DNA from: Paraburkholderia tropica
Lineage (GTDB): Bacteria > Pseudomonadota > Gammaproteobacteria > Burkholderiales > Burkholderiaceae
Assembly (NCBI RefSeq): GCF_900109265.1
Contig: NZ_FNZM01000002.1
Coordinates: 248,001 to 312,000 of the forward strand
DNA length: 64,000 bases
Direction: 5' to 3'
Positions 35,497-45,926 of this stretch are shown piece after piece. The translations under genes and the position numbers were made by a program. The notes under the pieces are model-generated. The model was not told the origin of the DNA and did not search any database. It was given only the letters and a program-made list of their open reading frames with translations. The number at the start of each line of letters is the position of its first letter. Position 1 is the first letter of the stretch.

Positions 35497-37145
35497 GGCT
35501 TGTCTCCTGATTTGCCGCGCAGCAGCGATTCGGGATGGCGCTCGAGGTAATCCGAGAGCGCGTTGAGCGATTGCAGCGTGCGCGTCAGTTCCTGCAGCGC
35601 CTGATGCACGTCCGATTGCAGCGGCGAATCCTGCTGCAAGGTGGACTGGGCGGCGCTGAAGGTCTTCTGCGCCTCGTCCAGCGTGCCGCGCATCTGCGGC
35701 AGAAGCTGGTCGTTGACCTGACCGAACAGCTGGTTCGCGCTCTTGAGCGATTCGTTCAGGTTGTTGCCGATCTTGTCGAACGGAATCTGATCGAGCTTCT
35801 TGGCGATGTCGGCCACCTGAAGCTGCAGCTCTTCGAGCGAGTTCGGCACCGTCGGCAGCTCCATCGGGTCGCGGTCGAGATCCGCCTTGGCCGGACCGGC
35901 CTTCGGGAAGATGTCGAGCGCGATGTAGAGCTGGCCGGTGATCAGGTTGCCGGTGCGCAACTGGCCGCGCAGGCCGCGCGAGACGAGCCGCTTGATCAGT
36001 TCGTGGCTCTGCGGCGTATGCGGCGCGGGCGCTTCGCCGCGCGTGCGGCGCGACAGACGCAGCGGATACAGATCCATCGTCACCGGCATGGTGAAGTTGT
36101 GCTCCTTGGGATCGTATTCGATGCCGATATCGGTCACCTGGCCGAGCACGATGCCGCGGAAGTCCACGGTCGCGCCCACGGCGAGGCCGCGCAGCGACTG
36201 GTTGAAGTACATGACCACGCGCACCGGCGCGCCGTCCGGCTCGCGCATCGCTTCGCTTTCGTCGGAGGCGAGCGTGAAGGTCGCGGCGTCGGGCGCCTGC
36301 GGACCCATCGCCTGACCCGGCGGCGCCTGGAAGGCGAGACCGCCCGTCACGACCGTCGCGAGCGACTGCGTGTTGACCTTGAAGCCGCTCGAATCGAGCT
36401 GCACGTTTACGCCGCTCGCATGCCACCAGCGCGTATTGGTGCCGACGTACTGGTCGTACGGCGCGCTGACGAACACCTGCACGGTCACGCCCGTGCCGTC
36501 CTTGTCGAGCGAATAGCCCGTGACCTGGCCGACCTGGATGCGGCGATAGAAGATCGGCGTGCCGATATCGAGCGAGCCGAGGTTTTCGCTGTGCAGCGTG
36601 TAGCGGTGGCCTTTTTCGTCGATGGTGACGGCGGGCGGCGTTTCCAGTCCGGTGAAGTCGCTGGCGGTTTCTTCCGAACGGCCCGCGTCGGCGCCGATGT
36701 ACGAGCCCGAGAGCAGCGTGCCGAGGCCCGAGACGCCGCTCGCGCCCACGCGCGGACGCACCACCCAGAAGCGGCTGTCCTTCTTGGCGAAGTCTTCGGC
36801 ATCCTTGGTGAGTTCGACGGTCACGAGCACGCGCGAGAGGTTCGGCGAGAGCTTGATGGCGCGCACCGAACCGATATCGACGTCCTTGTACTTGACCTTG
36901 GTCTTGCCGGGTTCGAGGCCTTCGGCGCTCATGAAGCTGATGGTGATGGTGGGCCCGCGGGTGGCCACCGACTTCACCACGAGCGCCACGCCGATCAGCG
37001 CCGCGATGAGCGGCACGATCCAGACGAGCGAGGGCAGCCAGCGCCGGGGTTTGACGATGTCCGGTTCGGGCAGGTCGGGCGGCAAGCCGCCGCCGCCGGA
37101 ACCCGCCCCGCCGGGGACCGGGGTCGGTCCTTTCGGACTATTCAT
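35493..37145 (-). CDS. pqiB: PqiB, MCE-domain lipid-transport tunnel protein
   Basis: 550 residues. One N-terminal membrane anchor (about residues 38-60, SLVWIVPLIAALIGVALVV) and three MCE domains (roughly 65-130, 180-240 and 310-385), then a long helical region with repeated heptads (about 430-540) that forms the trans-periplasmic needle in the E. coli protein. Likely moves phospholipids between membranes. Starts 8 bases before the end of pqiA2 and overlaps pqiC, so the whole unit is translationally coupled. Confidence 0.93.
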   Translation of the reverse strand: MNSPKGPTPVPGGAGSGGGGLPPDLPEPDIVKPRRWLPSLVWIVPLIAALIGVALVVKSVATRGPTITISFMSAEGLEPGKTKVKYKDVDIGSVRAIKLSPNLSRVLVTVELTKDAEDFAKKDSRFWVVRPRVGASGVSGLGTLLSGSYIGADAGRSEETASDFTGLETPPAVTIDEKGHRYTLHSENLGSLDIGTPIFYRRIQVGQVTGYSLDKDGTGVTVQVFVSAPYDQYVGTNTRWWHASGVNVQLDSSGFKVNTQSLATVVTGGLAFQAPPGQAMGPQAPDAATFTLASDESEAMREPDGAPVRVVMYFNQSLRGLAVGATVDFRGIVLGQVTDIGIEYDPKEHNFTMPVTMDLYPLRLSRRTRGEAPAPHTPQSHELIKRLVSRGLRGQLRTGNLITGQLYIALDIFPKAGPAKADLDRDPMELPTVPNSLEELQLQVADIAKKLDQIPFDKIGNNLNESLKSANQLFGQVNDQLLPQMRGTLDEAQKTFSAAQSTLQQDSPLQSDVHQALQELTRTLQSLNALSDYLERHPESLLRGKSGDKP

Positions 37146-37803
37146 GTGGGTGATCCTGAGAGTGTTGCGTGGGTTGTTGCTTGTCTTCGTCCACCGGATC
37201 CCAGATGAGGCGCGGATCGAACTGCATCGACGCGATCATCGTCAGGATCACGACCGAGCCGAACGCGATGGCGCCAGGGCCCGCCGTGATCACCGCAAGT
37301 GACTGGAAGCGTACCAGCGCCACGGTCAGGGTGACAACGAAGACGTCCAGCATCGACCAGCGGCCGATGAATTCGACCAGCCGGTAGAGTTTGGTGCGCT
37401 CGGCGGGACGCCACGTGGAGCGGCGCTGCGAGGTGAAGCAGAGCAGCCCGAGCACCGACAGCTTGAGCATGGGCACCAGAATACTGGCGATGAACACGAT
37501 TACGGCGAGCGGCGCGTCGCCCGAGGTCCAGAAGTAGACGACGCCGCTCATGATGGTGTCGTCCTCGTCGCCGACGAGCGAGGCCGTGTGCATGACCGGC
37601 AGGATGTTGGCCGGAATGTAGAGCAACGCGGCGGCGATCAGCAGCGCCCAGGTGCGCATCAGGCTGTCCGGGTGGCGCGTGTGCAGCGGCGAGTGGCAGC
37701 GCAGGCAGCGCGGATGCGCGATGCCGCGCTGCAACGGCTGGACGTGGCCGCAGGCGTGGCAGGAGATCAGGCCGGCGTCGGCGGCGGTGAGGTATTTTTT
37801 CAT
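37138..37803 (-). CDS. pqiA: PqiA, second half (membrane protein)
   Basis: 221 residues. N-terminal zinc-ribbon cysteines C15, C18 (SCHACGH) and the RCLRCHSPL pair, then four hydrophobic segments (for example AALLYIPANILPVM, APLAVIVFIASILVPM). It corresponds to one of the two similar halves of single-chain PqiA from E. coli. Inner-membrane partner of PqiB. Its ATG overlaps the stop of the upstream pqiA gene by 4 bases. Confidence 0.9.
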   Translation of the reverse strand: MKKYLTAADAGLISCHACGHVQPLQRGIAHPRCLRCHSPLHTRHPDSLMRTWALLIAAALLYIPANILPVMHTASLVGDEDDTIMSGVVYFWTSGDAPLAVIVFIASILVPMLKLSVLGLLCFTSQRRSTWRPAERTKLYRLVEFIGRWSMLDVFVVTLTVALVRFQSLAVITAGPGAIAFGSVVILTMIASMQFDPRLIWDPVDEDKQQPTQHSQDHPHE

Positions 37804-38726
37804 CGCGAACCCTCGGGACGGGCGGGCGGGGTGTCGGGTGGCGCGTCTTGCCCGGCGTCGCGCGCGGTGCCGCGAATTTCCGGATCGGCGAGCGCGTCGG
37901 ATCCGGCGACGTGCGCGAGCACCGAGGGCACGCCCGGATCGAGCAGCCCGCGCGGGTCGATGTCGTGGCCGTCGGCCGTGTGCGGGGTGGCGGGCGTGTC
38001 CAGCCCGTCGTTGCCGCCGTGGCCGCCGTTCCCTCCGTTACCGCCAGGCAGGCCCGGACCGCCGTTCGCGCCGCCCTCTGCCGCCGGACCCGAGCGGCCG
38101 CGGCGCGCGGCGAGCGCGCTTTCGCGCAGGGCGTCGGCGATATCCCAGAGCGTGCGCGAATCGAACGTCACGACCACGGTGAACATCAGCGTGAGCGCGC
38201 CGAACGCGAATAGCGCCGTCTCCGGAATCACGCGCGCGAGGCTGACCATCTTCACGATCGTGATCAGCACGCCGAGCATGAACACTTCGAGCATGCCCCA
38301 GGGCCGCACGAACTGGATCGCGCGCAGCACGAGATCGAAGCCGGGCGGGATGAAGCCGCGCCGGATCGGCAGCAGCACGTAGAGCAGCGCCACCATTTCG
38401 GTGAGCGGGAAAAGGATGGTTGCGCAAAAGACCATCACCGCGACGATCTGCATGTCCTCGTTCCACAGCACCACGAGCGCGCCGAACAGGCTCGATTCCG
38501 TGGTGATGCCGTTGGCGTCGAGTTCGATGATCGGAAACGACTGCGCGATGATGAAGGTGAGCAGCGCGGCGATCGTGATCGCGCAGATGCGGTCGAGCTG
38601 CGACGAGGCGCTGTGATAGAGCGTGGCGCCGCAGCGCGTGCAGCGCGCGGTTTCACGCCCGAGCAGGCGAGGTTTGCGGTAGAGCGCGTCGCATTCGTGA
38701 CACGCGATCAGTTTTTCCTGGGCCAT
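37800..38726 (-). CDS. pqiA: PqiA, first half, with a glycine-rich C-terminal extension
   Basis: 308 residues from ATG 38726 (MAQEKLIACHECDALY). N-terminal zinc ribbon CHECD...CTRCG, then four membrane segments to about residue 195. After this comes an unusual tail of about 110 residues: Gly/Asn repeats (GGPGLPGGNGGNGGHGGN) and then a Pro/Asp-rich polar stretch. An upstream in-frame extension of 20 residues is not supported. First gene of the pqi operon; in E. coli pqi genes are induced by superoxide-generating agents. Confidence 0.88.
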   Translation of the reverse strand: MAQEKLIACHECDALYRKPRLLGRETARCTRCGATLYHSASSQLDRICAITIAALLTFIIAQSFPIIELDANGITTESSLFGALVVLWNEDMQIVAVMVFCATILFPLTEMVALLYVLLPIRRGFIPPGFDLVLRAIQFVRPWGMLEVFMLGVLITIVKMVSLARVIPETALFAFGALTLMFTVVVTFDSRTLWDIADALRESALAARRGRSGPAAEGGANGGPGLPGGNGGNGGHGGNDGLDTPATPHTADGHDIDPRGLLDPGVPSVLAHVAGSDALADPEIRGTARDAGQDAPPDTPPARPEGSR

Positions 38727-39269
38727 GCGGGCAGGTGGCGCAAAACGACGTGAACGGGACATGCAGCGCGGGCCGAACGGCAGCATGGCAACGCGACACG
38801 CGCGGCGCGCCTGGCCATGTTACCAAAGGGCACCTGACGCGCGCGTTTGCTTGCGCGGCGTGCGCGGGTAGCGTCTGGACAGCGGGCAACAGCACGTAGG
38901 CGGCCTTTCGGCGCGAGCATCGGCAAGCTGTAGCAATTTGCGGGCCGGGCCCTTGCGGCCATTCCGGCGACCCGCTCGACCGCCCCGGCGATCCGGGCTG
39001 CATGACGGGCGAGGAGTGTGCCACGTTTGCGCCGCCGATGCGCGCGAGCCAGCATGGCCGCGCATGCCGGCTGCGCGGCGCCGGGCGATGCCACGCCGGG
39101 CGCGAGTGCGCGGCTAGCCGCGCTATTCTCTATCCGCAGATGTTTGCAGTCACGCGCATAGGCTATCTTTGCAGCTGAGAGGCCGATTCGACGGCCCTCC
39201 CTCCTCGGGGCTCGCGCGGGCGGCGGGCGTCGTTGTCGGAGGAGACCGGCGCCCGCATCGGGGAAGATC
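38727..39269. other. 543-base divergent spacer between pqiA and yceI
   Basis: It contains a perfect 16-bp palindrome GCGCGGCTAGCCGCGC at 39108-39123, a direct repeat of TTTGCAG (about 39141 and 39169) near the yceI start, and GC-rich DNA. Open frames here have no ribosome-binding site or family. Promoters for both flanking genes must be inside, but none is convincing. Confidence 0.5.
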
Positions 39270-39935
39270 ATGGAAGGATTGTCCGGGCTGGCGCGTTTAG
39301 TCAGCGGGAGGCGGCGACGGGGCCCGCTGGCGGGCAGGGCGAGGGCGGTTCGGGTGCCGGTCGCGCCGGTCGCGCGGTGGGGCACGGTGCTGATTGGCAT
39401 GGTCTGCACGCTATTGACGGCGCTCGTGCCCGGCGGCGCGGCGTTCGCGCAGATCGACGCCGACAGGAGCACACTCGTGGCGATCTCGCGGCAGATGAAC
39501 GTGCCGGTCGAAGGGCGCTTCATGAAGTTCGACGCGCAGATCGCCTTCGATCCGGCGAAGCCCGCGGGCGGCACGGCGCGCATCACCGTCGATACCGGCA
39601 GCTACGACCTCGGCAGCCCGACGTACAACGATTCGGTGCGCGGTCCCGAGTGGTTCGACGCGAAGGCGTATCCGCAGGCCACTTTTGTGTCCACGTCGAT
39701 CACCTCGACCGGGCCGAACCAGTACAGCGTGAGCGGCAACCTGACCATCAAGGGCCGCACGCAGCCCGTGACGGCGCCCGTCGTGCTCACGCAGCAGGGC
39801 GGCACGCAGACGTTCGACGGCACCTTGCCGATCCACCGTCTGGCGTTCGGCATCGGCACGGGCCAGTGGAAGGACACGTCGACCGTCGCGGACGAAGTGC
39901 TGATCAAGTTTCATATCGTCGTCGCGCACCGGTAG
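39270..39935 (+). CDS. YceI family periplasmic protein (first copy)
   Basis: 221 residues with an Arg-rich N-terminus and a hydrophobic segment ending near AAFA, probably an exported lipocalin-like YceI protein that binds an isoprenoid or amphiphile. Conserved features are RFMKFDAQIAFDP, PEWFDAKAYPQATF, GNLTIKGRTQPVTAPV and the C-terminal KDTSTVADEVLIKF. The first 40 residues before the hydrophobic core are unusually long for a signal peptide; an alternative start at M44 (MVCTLL) would shorten them but cut the core. It forms a tandem pair with the next gene, 60 bases away. Confidence 0.85.
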   Translation: MEGLSGLARLVSGRRRRGPLAGRARAVRVPVAPVARWGTVLIGMVCTLLTALVPGGAAFAQIDADRSTLVAISRQMNVPVEGRFMKFDAQIAFDPAKPAGGTARITVDTGSYDLGSPTYNDSVRGPEWFDAKAYPQATFVSTSITSTGPNQYSVSGNLTIKGRTQPVTAPVVLTQQGGTQTFDGTLPIHRLAFGIGTGQWKDTSTVADEVLIKFHIVVAHR

Positions 39936-39995
39936 GGGGCAACGCACGCGGCGGCGCGTTTCTTTTCCATGACGTTGCCGACTCAGGAGACGCAC

Positions 39996-40637
39996 TTGAA
40001 CAAGAACGCCTTGCACAACGCAAAGTACGCCGCGAAGTATGTAGCGAAGCACGCCACTAAGCACGCCTTGCCGAAAGCGGCCGCCGCCGCCGCGCTGGTC
40101 CTCACCGCCTCGCTCGCGCACGCCGCCGACGTGTATCAGCTCGATCCGAACCACACCTACCCGAGTTTCGAGTCCGACCACTTCGGCGGCCTCTCGGTGT
40201 GGCGCGGCAAGTTCACGAAGACCACGGGCACGGTCACGCTCGACCGCGCGGGCAAGACCGGCACGGTCGACGTGACGATCGACCCGGCTTCGGTGCAGAC
40301 GGGCAACACGGAACTCGACAAGCATCTGCGCGGCGAGGAGTTCTTCGACGTCGCGAAATATCCCACCGCCACCTACAAGGGCACGCAGATCGTGTTCGAC
40401 GGCGACACGCCCAAGGAAGTGATCGGCACGCTCACGCTGCACGGCGTGACGAAGCCGCTCAAGCTCGAGATCGAATCGTTCAAGTGCATGCAGCACCCGA
40501 TGCTCAAGCGCGAAGTGTGCGGCGTGGAAGCCGAAGCCGAGTTCGACCGCGACGCGTTCGGCATGGACATGGGCAAGAAATACGGCTTCAAGATGGCGAC
40601 GAAGCTGCACATCCAGGCCGAAGGCATCAAGCAGTAA
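39996..40637 (+). CDS. YceI family periplasmic protein (second copy)
   Basis: 213 residues from a TTG start at 39996, chosen because a good AGGAG (39985-39989) lies 6 bases before it; an in-frame ATG at 39969 lacks one. The signal peptide has an unusual repetitive basic n-region ([17 protein letters not shown]) before the hydrophobic core, cleaved after AHA. The mature domain is a full YceI fold with Cys near residues 164 and 174 (KCMQHP and EVCGVE). In many bacteria yceI responds to alkaline or osmotic stress. Followed by a strong terminator. Confidence 0.87.
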   Translation: MNKNALHNAKYAAKYVAKHATKHALPKAAAAAALVLTASLAHAADVYQLDPNHTYPSFESDHFGGLSVWRGKFTKTTGTVTLDRAGKTGTVDVTIDPASVQTGNTELDKHLRGEEFFDVAKYPTATYKGTQIVFDGDTPKEVIGTLTLHGVTKPLKLEIESFKCMQHPMLKREVCGVEAEAEFDRDAFGMDMGKKYGFKMATKLHIQAEGIKQ

Positions 40638-40670
40638 GCGCTGCGCTTTACGCTGCACGCGCGCAAAAAG

Positions 40671-40702
40671 AAAAGCCCCGCGAGATTCGCGGGGCTTTTT
40701 TT
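40671..40702. terminator. Bidirectional terminator between yceI and secF
   Basis: AAAAGCCCCGCGA-GAT-TCGCGGGGC followed by seven T, separating the convergent yceI pair and the secDF operon. Confidence 0.92.
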
Positions 40703-40740
40703 GTCCGTCTGCGTTCGAGGGAACGCGGCGCAGGTGTGAC

Positions 40741-41691
40741 TTAAACCTGCGCGCCGGCGTTCGGATCGTTCGGATCGAACTTGTCCTTCTTTTCCTTGAT
40801 GAGGTCCTCGCGCTTCACGCCGAGCCACATCGAAAGCGAAGCGGCCACGAACACCGACGAGTAGATACCGAACAGAATACCCACCGTCAGCGCCAGCGCG
40901 AAGTAATGCAGCGTCGGACCGCCGAAGAAGAACATCGACAGCACCATCATTTCCGTACAGCCGTGGGTGATGATGGTTCGCGACATCGTGCTCGTGATCG
41001 CGTGGTTGATGACCTGCACCACGCTCATCTTGCGTTCGCGGCGGAAGGTCTCGCGAATCCGGTCGAAGATAACGACCGATTCGTTGACCGAATAACCGAG
41101 CACCGCCAGCACCGCCGCGAGCACCGAGAGCGAGAACTCCCACTGGAAGAACGCGAAGAAGCCGAGAATGATCACCACGTCGTGCAGGTTGGCGATCACG
41201 CCGGCCACGGCGTATTTCCACTCGAAGCGGAACGACAGATAGATGATGATGCCGACGACCACGCACGCGAGCGCGAGCAGGCCGTCGGTGGCGAGTTCCT
41301 TGCCCACCTGCGGACCGACGAACTCCACGCGCTGCAGCAGCACTTGCGGATTATCGGCCTTGAGCGTGTTCATCACCTGGTCGCTTTGCTGCGCCGAGGA
41401 GAGGCCCTGCTTGATCGGCAGGCGGATGAGCACGTCGCGCGAGGTGCCGAAGTTCTGCACCTGGGCGTCGCCGTAACCGATCTTGCCGAGCGAGTCACGC
41501 ACCGGTTCGAGCGGCACCGCCTGCGGGTACTGCACTTCGATGACCGTGCCGCCCGTGAATTCGATCGACAGATGCAGGCCGCGGTGGAACAGGAAGAACA
41601 CCGCCGCGATGAACGTAATGAAGGAGATCGCGTTGAAGATCAACGCGTGCTTCATGAACGGGATGTCTTTGCGGATGCGGAAAAATTCCAT
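40741..41691 (-). CDS. secF: Protein-export membrane protein SecF
   Basis: 316 residues, RND-like export accessory with about six membrane segments; the periplasmic P1 region follows the first helix. Conserved features: FTGGTVIEV (about residue 45), VGIIIYLSFRFEWKYA and the VIFDRIRE motif near residue 206. With SecD and YajC it uses the proton gradient to pull proteins across the inner membrane. It starts 15 bases after secD. Confidence 0.96.
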   Translation of the reverse strand: MEFFRIRKDIPFMKHALIFNAISFITFIAAVFFLFHRGLHLSIEFTGGTVIEVQYPQAVPLEPVRDSLGKIGYGDAQVQNFGTSRDVLIRLPIKQGLSSAQQSDQVMNTLKADNPQVLLQRVEFVGPQVGKELATDGLLALACVVVGIIIYLSFRFEWKYAVAGVIANLHDVVIILGFFAFFQWEFSLSVLAAVLAVLGYSVNESVVIFDRIRETFRRERKMSVVQVINHAITSTMSRTIITHGCTEMMVLSMFFFGGPTLHYFALALTVGILFGIYSSVFVAASLSMWLGVKREDLIKEKKDKFDPNDPNAGAQV

Positions 41692-41706
41692 TTTCTAGTC
41701 TCCGTA

Positions 41707-43761
41707 TCAGCGGGACGAGCCGGTGTTGTCCGGGCCGCTCGCATTGCGGCGGCGCACGGTGGGCTTGCCGCGTGCGGCGCCCTTCGCGCCGGCCTTGGCC
41801 GATTCGCGCTTGGCTGCGCTGGCGGTGTTGCTGGCGAGCGCACGGCCCGTGTCGGTGTCGGTGTCCGCGTCGGAGAGTGCGGGCGCGCCCGCCGCTTCCG
41901 GTTCCGGACGCCACACCTGACCGACGGCCAGCGACTTGAGCTTCTTCTTGCCGCCGTACCAGAGATTCACGAGACCGCGCGAGAAGAACACGGCCGAGAA
42001 CATCGAGGTCAGGATGCCGATACAGTGCACGATCGCGAAGCCGCGCACCGGGCCCGAGCCGAACGCGAGCAGCGCGAGACCGGCGATCAGCGTGGTGACG
42101 TTCGAGTCGAGAATCGTCGCCCAGGCGTGCGCGTAGCCGTTCTGGATGGCCAGTTGCGGCGGCGCGCCGTTGCGCAGTTCTTCACGCACGCGCTCGTTGA
42201 TCAGCACGTTCGCGTCGATCGCCATACCGAGCGCGAGCGCGATAGCGGCAATGCCCGGCAGCGTGAGCGTGGCCTGCATCATCGAGAGCACGGCCACCAG
42301 CAGCAGCAGGTTCACCGACAGGCCGATCATGGAGATCATGCCGAACAGCATGTAGTACGCGATCATGAACACGGCGATCGCGGCGAAGCCGTAGACCACC
42401 GAGTCGAAGCCCTTGCGGATGTTGTCCGCGCCAAGGCTCGGACCGACCGTGCGTTCTTCGATGATGTCCATCGGCGCCGCGAGCGAACCGGCGCGCAGCA
42501 GCAGCGCGAGGTCGGCGGCGGCTTGCGGCGTGGGCTGGCCCGTGATCTGGAAGCGGTCGCCCAGTTCCGACTGGATCGTGGCCACCGTCAGCACTTCGCC
42601 CTTGCCCTTTTCGAACAGCACCATCGCCATCGGCTTGCCGATGTTGTCGCGCGAGACGCTGCGCACCGCGCGGCCGCCCGCCGAGTCGAGACGGATGTTG
42701 ACCGACGGACGCTGATGCTCGTCGAAGCCCGCCGACGCGTCGATGATGCGGTCGCCCGTGAAGATCACGGCCTTGCGCAGCAGCACCGGCGCGGCGTTGC
42801 CTTGCGTGAACAGCTCGTCGCCCGGCGGCACGGGGTCGCCCGGATTCGGATGCAGACCGTTCGGGTCGGCGAGGCGCGCTTCGAGCGTCGCCGTGCGGCC
42901 GATGATGTCCTTCGCCTTCGCGGTGTCCTGCACGCCCGGCAGTTCGACCACGATGCGGTCGTCGCCTTGCTGCTGGATCACGGGCTCGGACACGCCCAGT
43001 TCGTTCACGCGGTTATGCAGCGTCTGGATGTTCTGCTTGAGCGCGGCGTCCTGCACGGCCTTCTTGACCGCCGGCGTGAAGGTGCCGACGAGCTGCACGC
43101 CGCCTTCCGGCGCGTTCTGCGTGGCCCACACGAGTTCGCTGATGCCGCCGGTGCCCGACAGCAGCTTGCTCGCCTGGTCGGCGACGGCCGGATCGGCGAA
43201 ATTGATCACGACGCTCTGGCCGACGCGGTTCACGCCGCCGTCGCGGATATTCTTGTCGCGCAGAAGCGTGCGGGCGTCCGAAGCGTCGGAGTCGAGCTTC
43301 TTGTTGAGCGCGCCGTTCATGTCGACCTGGAGCAGGAAGTGCACGCCGCCGCGCAGGTCCAGACCGAGGTACATCGGCAGCGCGTGCAGCGCCGTCAGCC
43401 AGCGCGGCGAGGCGCTCTGCAGGTTCAGCGCGACGATGTACTGCGGATCGCTCGGGTCGGCGTTCAGCGCCTTGTTCAGCGCGTCCTTGAGGCGCAGCTG
43501 GGTGTCGGTGTCGGCCACGCGCACGCGAATGTTCGCGTTCATCGACGAGTTGTCGAAGGTGACGTCGTCGGCCTTGATGTTGGCCGCCGCCACTGCGGCT
43601 TCGACCTGCGCGAGCGTGCCGGAGTCGAGCTTCACGGTGGCTTTACCGCTCGACACCTGGACCGCGGGCGCTTCGCCGAAGAAATTGGGCAATGTGTACA
43701 CGAGGCCGATGACTAGCGCCACCAGCATCACGACATATTTCCAGAGGGGATAACGGTTCAT
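41707..43761 (-). CDS. secD: Protein-export membrane protein SecD
   Basis: 684 residues, six membrane helices and a large periplasmic head. DLRGGVHFLLQVD (about residue 118), the VVELPGVQD block and ALALGMAIDANVLINERVREEL in the proton path are diagnostic. ATG 43761 (MNRYPLWKY) is chosen over an upstream TTG. The C-terminal ~65 residues past the last helix form a basic, Ala/Lys/Arg-rich cytoplasmic tail ending RRRNASG..., longer than in E. coli. Confidence 0.96.
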   Translation of the reverse strand: MNRYPLWKYVVMLVALVIGLVYTLPNFFGEAPAVQVSSGKATVKLDSGTLAQVEAAVAAANIKADDVTFDNSSMNANIRVRVADTDTQLRLKDALNKALNADPSDPQYIVALNLQSASPRWLTALHALPMYLGLDLRGGVHFLLQVDMNGALNKKLDSDASDARTLLRDKNIRDGGVNRVGQSVVINFADPAVADQASKLLSGTGGISELVWATQNAPEGGVQLVGTFTPAVKKAVQDAALKQNIQTLHNRVNELGVSEPVIQQQGDDRIVVELPGVQDTAKAKDIIGRTATLEARLADPNGLHPNPGDPVPPGDELFTQGNAAPVLLRKAVIFTGDRIIDASAGFDEHQRPSVNIRLDSAGGRAVRSVSRDNIGKPMAMVLFEKGKGEVLTVATIQSELGDRFQITGQPTPQAAADLALLLRAGSLAAPMDIIEERTVGPSLGADNIRKGFDSVVYGFAAIAVFMIAYYMLFGMISMIGLSVNLLLLVAVLSMMQATLTLPGIAAIALALGMAIDANVLINERVREELRNGAPPQLAIQNGYAHAWATILDSNVTTLIAGLALLAFGSGPVRGFAIVHCIGILTSMFSAVFFSRGLVNLWYGGKKKLKSLAVGQVWRPEPEAAGAPALSDADTDTDTGRALASNTASAAKRESAKAGAKGAARGKPTVRRRNASGPDNTGSSR

Positions 43762-43947
43762 TGGTTGGCCCAACGGGGGAGGGGGATGGCCATCTCGATG
43801 CGAGCGCGTCCGGCAAGGCCCGCTTGCCGCCCCGCGCGAGGCGCTTCAGCGCGCCTCAGGGTGATGCAGGGGGCCGGGCCGGACGCACCAGACCGCGGAC
43901 TCAGCCACGGCCTGAAGTGATCGACGGGGTGATCGATCGTCTGGCGC

Positions 43948-44277
43948 TTACAGCGACTTGATCGTGCCCTTCGGCAGGATGGTCGTAACCGACGACTTTT
44001 GCACGGTGACTTCCGTGCCGTCGGAGATTTCGACGCCCACATAGGCTTCGCTGACTTTGGTGACCTTGCCGACGATACCGCCGCTGATGATGACTTCGTC
44101 GCCCTTGGCCATGGCGGCGAGCATGTTGCGGTGTTCCTTCTGGCGCTTCATCTGCGGACGGATCATGATGAAGTACAGCACGGCGAACATCAGAATCAGC
44201 GGCAGGAAGCTCATCAGGCTGGATTCTGCGCCGCCGGCTGCGGAGCCTTGGGCGAAGGCATTGGAAATGAACGACAC
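43948..44277 (-). CDS. yajC: Preprotein translocase accessory subunit YajC
   Basis: 109 residues with one N-terminal membrane segment (about 20-42, SLMSFLPLILMFAVLYFIMI) followed by the RPQMKRQKEH motif and a C-terminal SH3-like part. The start is GTG 44277 with GGAGAG 7 bases before it. It is part of the SecDF-YajC complex, encoded in the usual place between tgt and secD. Confidence 0.95.
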   Translation of the reverse strand: MSFISNAFAQGSAAGGAESSLMSFLPLILMFAVLYFIMIRPQMKRQKEHRNMLAAMAKGDEVIISGGIVGKVTKVSEAYVGVEISDGTEVTVQKSSVTTILPKGTIKSL

Positions 44278-44614
44278 GTTGGTCTCTCCGTTTATACGAT
44301 CACTACGATCAAAGGTACGATCAAAAAGCGAGCCGATTATTCTACCACCGGCTTAATACGCGACGACGACGCCAAATGGGCTTTCCGATCAAGCTGTTAA
44401 CACCTGGTTGCCCCGCTGCGCGAAGCATGGGTTGCGCGGGTGCGACCGGTGCAGGGCGGCCCGAACGGCGATTTGCCCGCCTGGGCGGCGCTGTCGCGAA
44501 AGGTAATTGTAAAGTCTGACGGCACTCGCCGTCGCGCGCGATCGGAAACCTTCGAAAGCGCGCGCCGGCGCTGCGATCGGGACCCGATCGGGGCTCGATC
44601 AGAGTCGATCAGAC
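44278..44614. other. 337-base spacer between tgt and yajC
   Basis: It carries three direct copies of TACGATCA (44295-44302, 44304-44311, 44316-44323) in the yajC leader, a minus-strand TAGAAT -10-like site near 44338, and CGATC-rich repeats (about 44565-44612) after the tgt stop. No gene or clear terminator seen. Confidence 0.55.
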
Positions 44615-45913
<1,299 letters not shown>

Positions 45914-45926
45914 TTAATGCCTGGCT

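Noticed and set aside
38708..39586. 292-codon minus-strand frame over the pqi-yceI spacer
   Set aside because: Overlaps yceI antisense and the pqiA start, with low-complexity Arg/Ala composition and no ribosome-binding site.
40906..43716. 936-codon plus-strand frame opposite secD/secF
   Set aside because: Antisense shadow of secD and secF; His/Arg-rich composition typical of reversed high-GC coding sequence.
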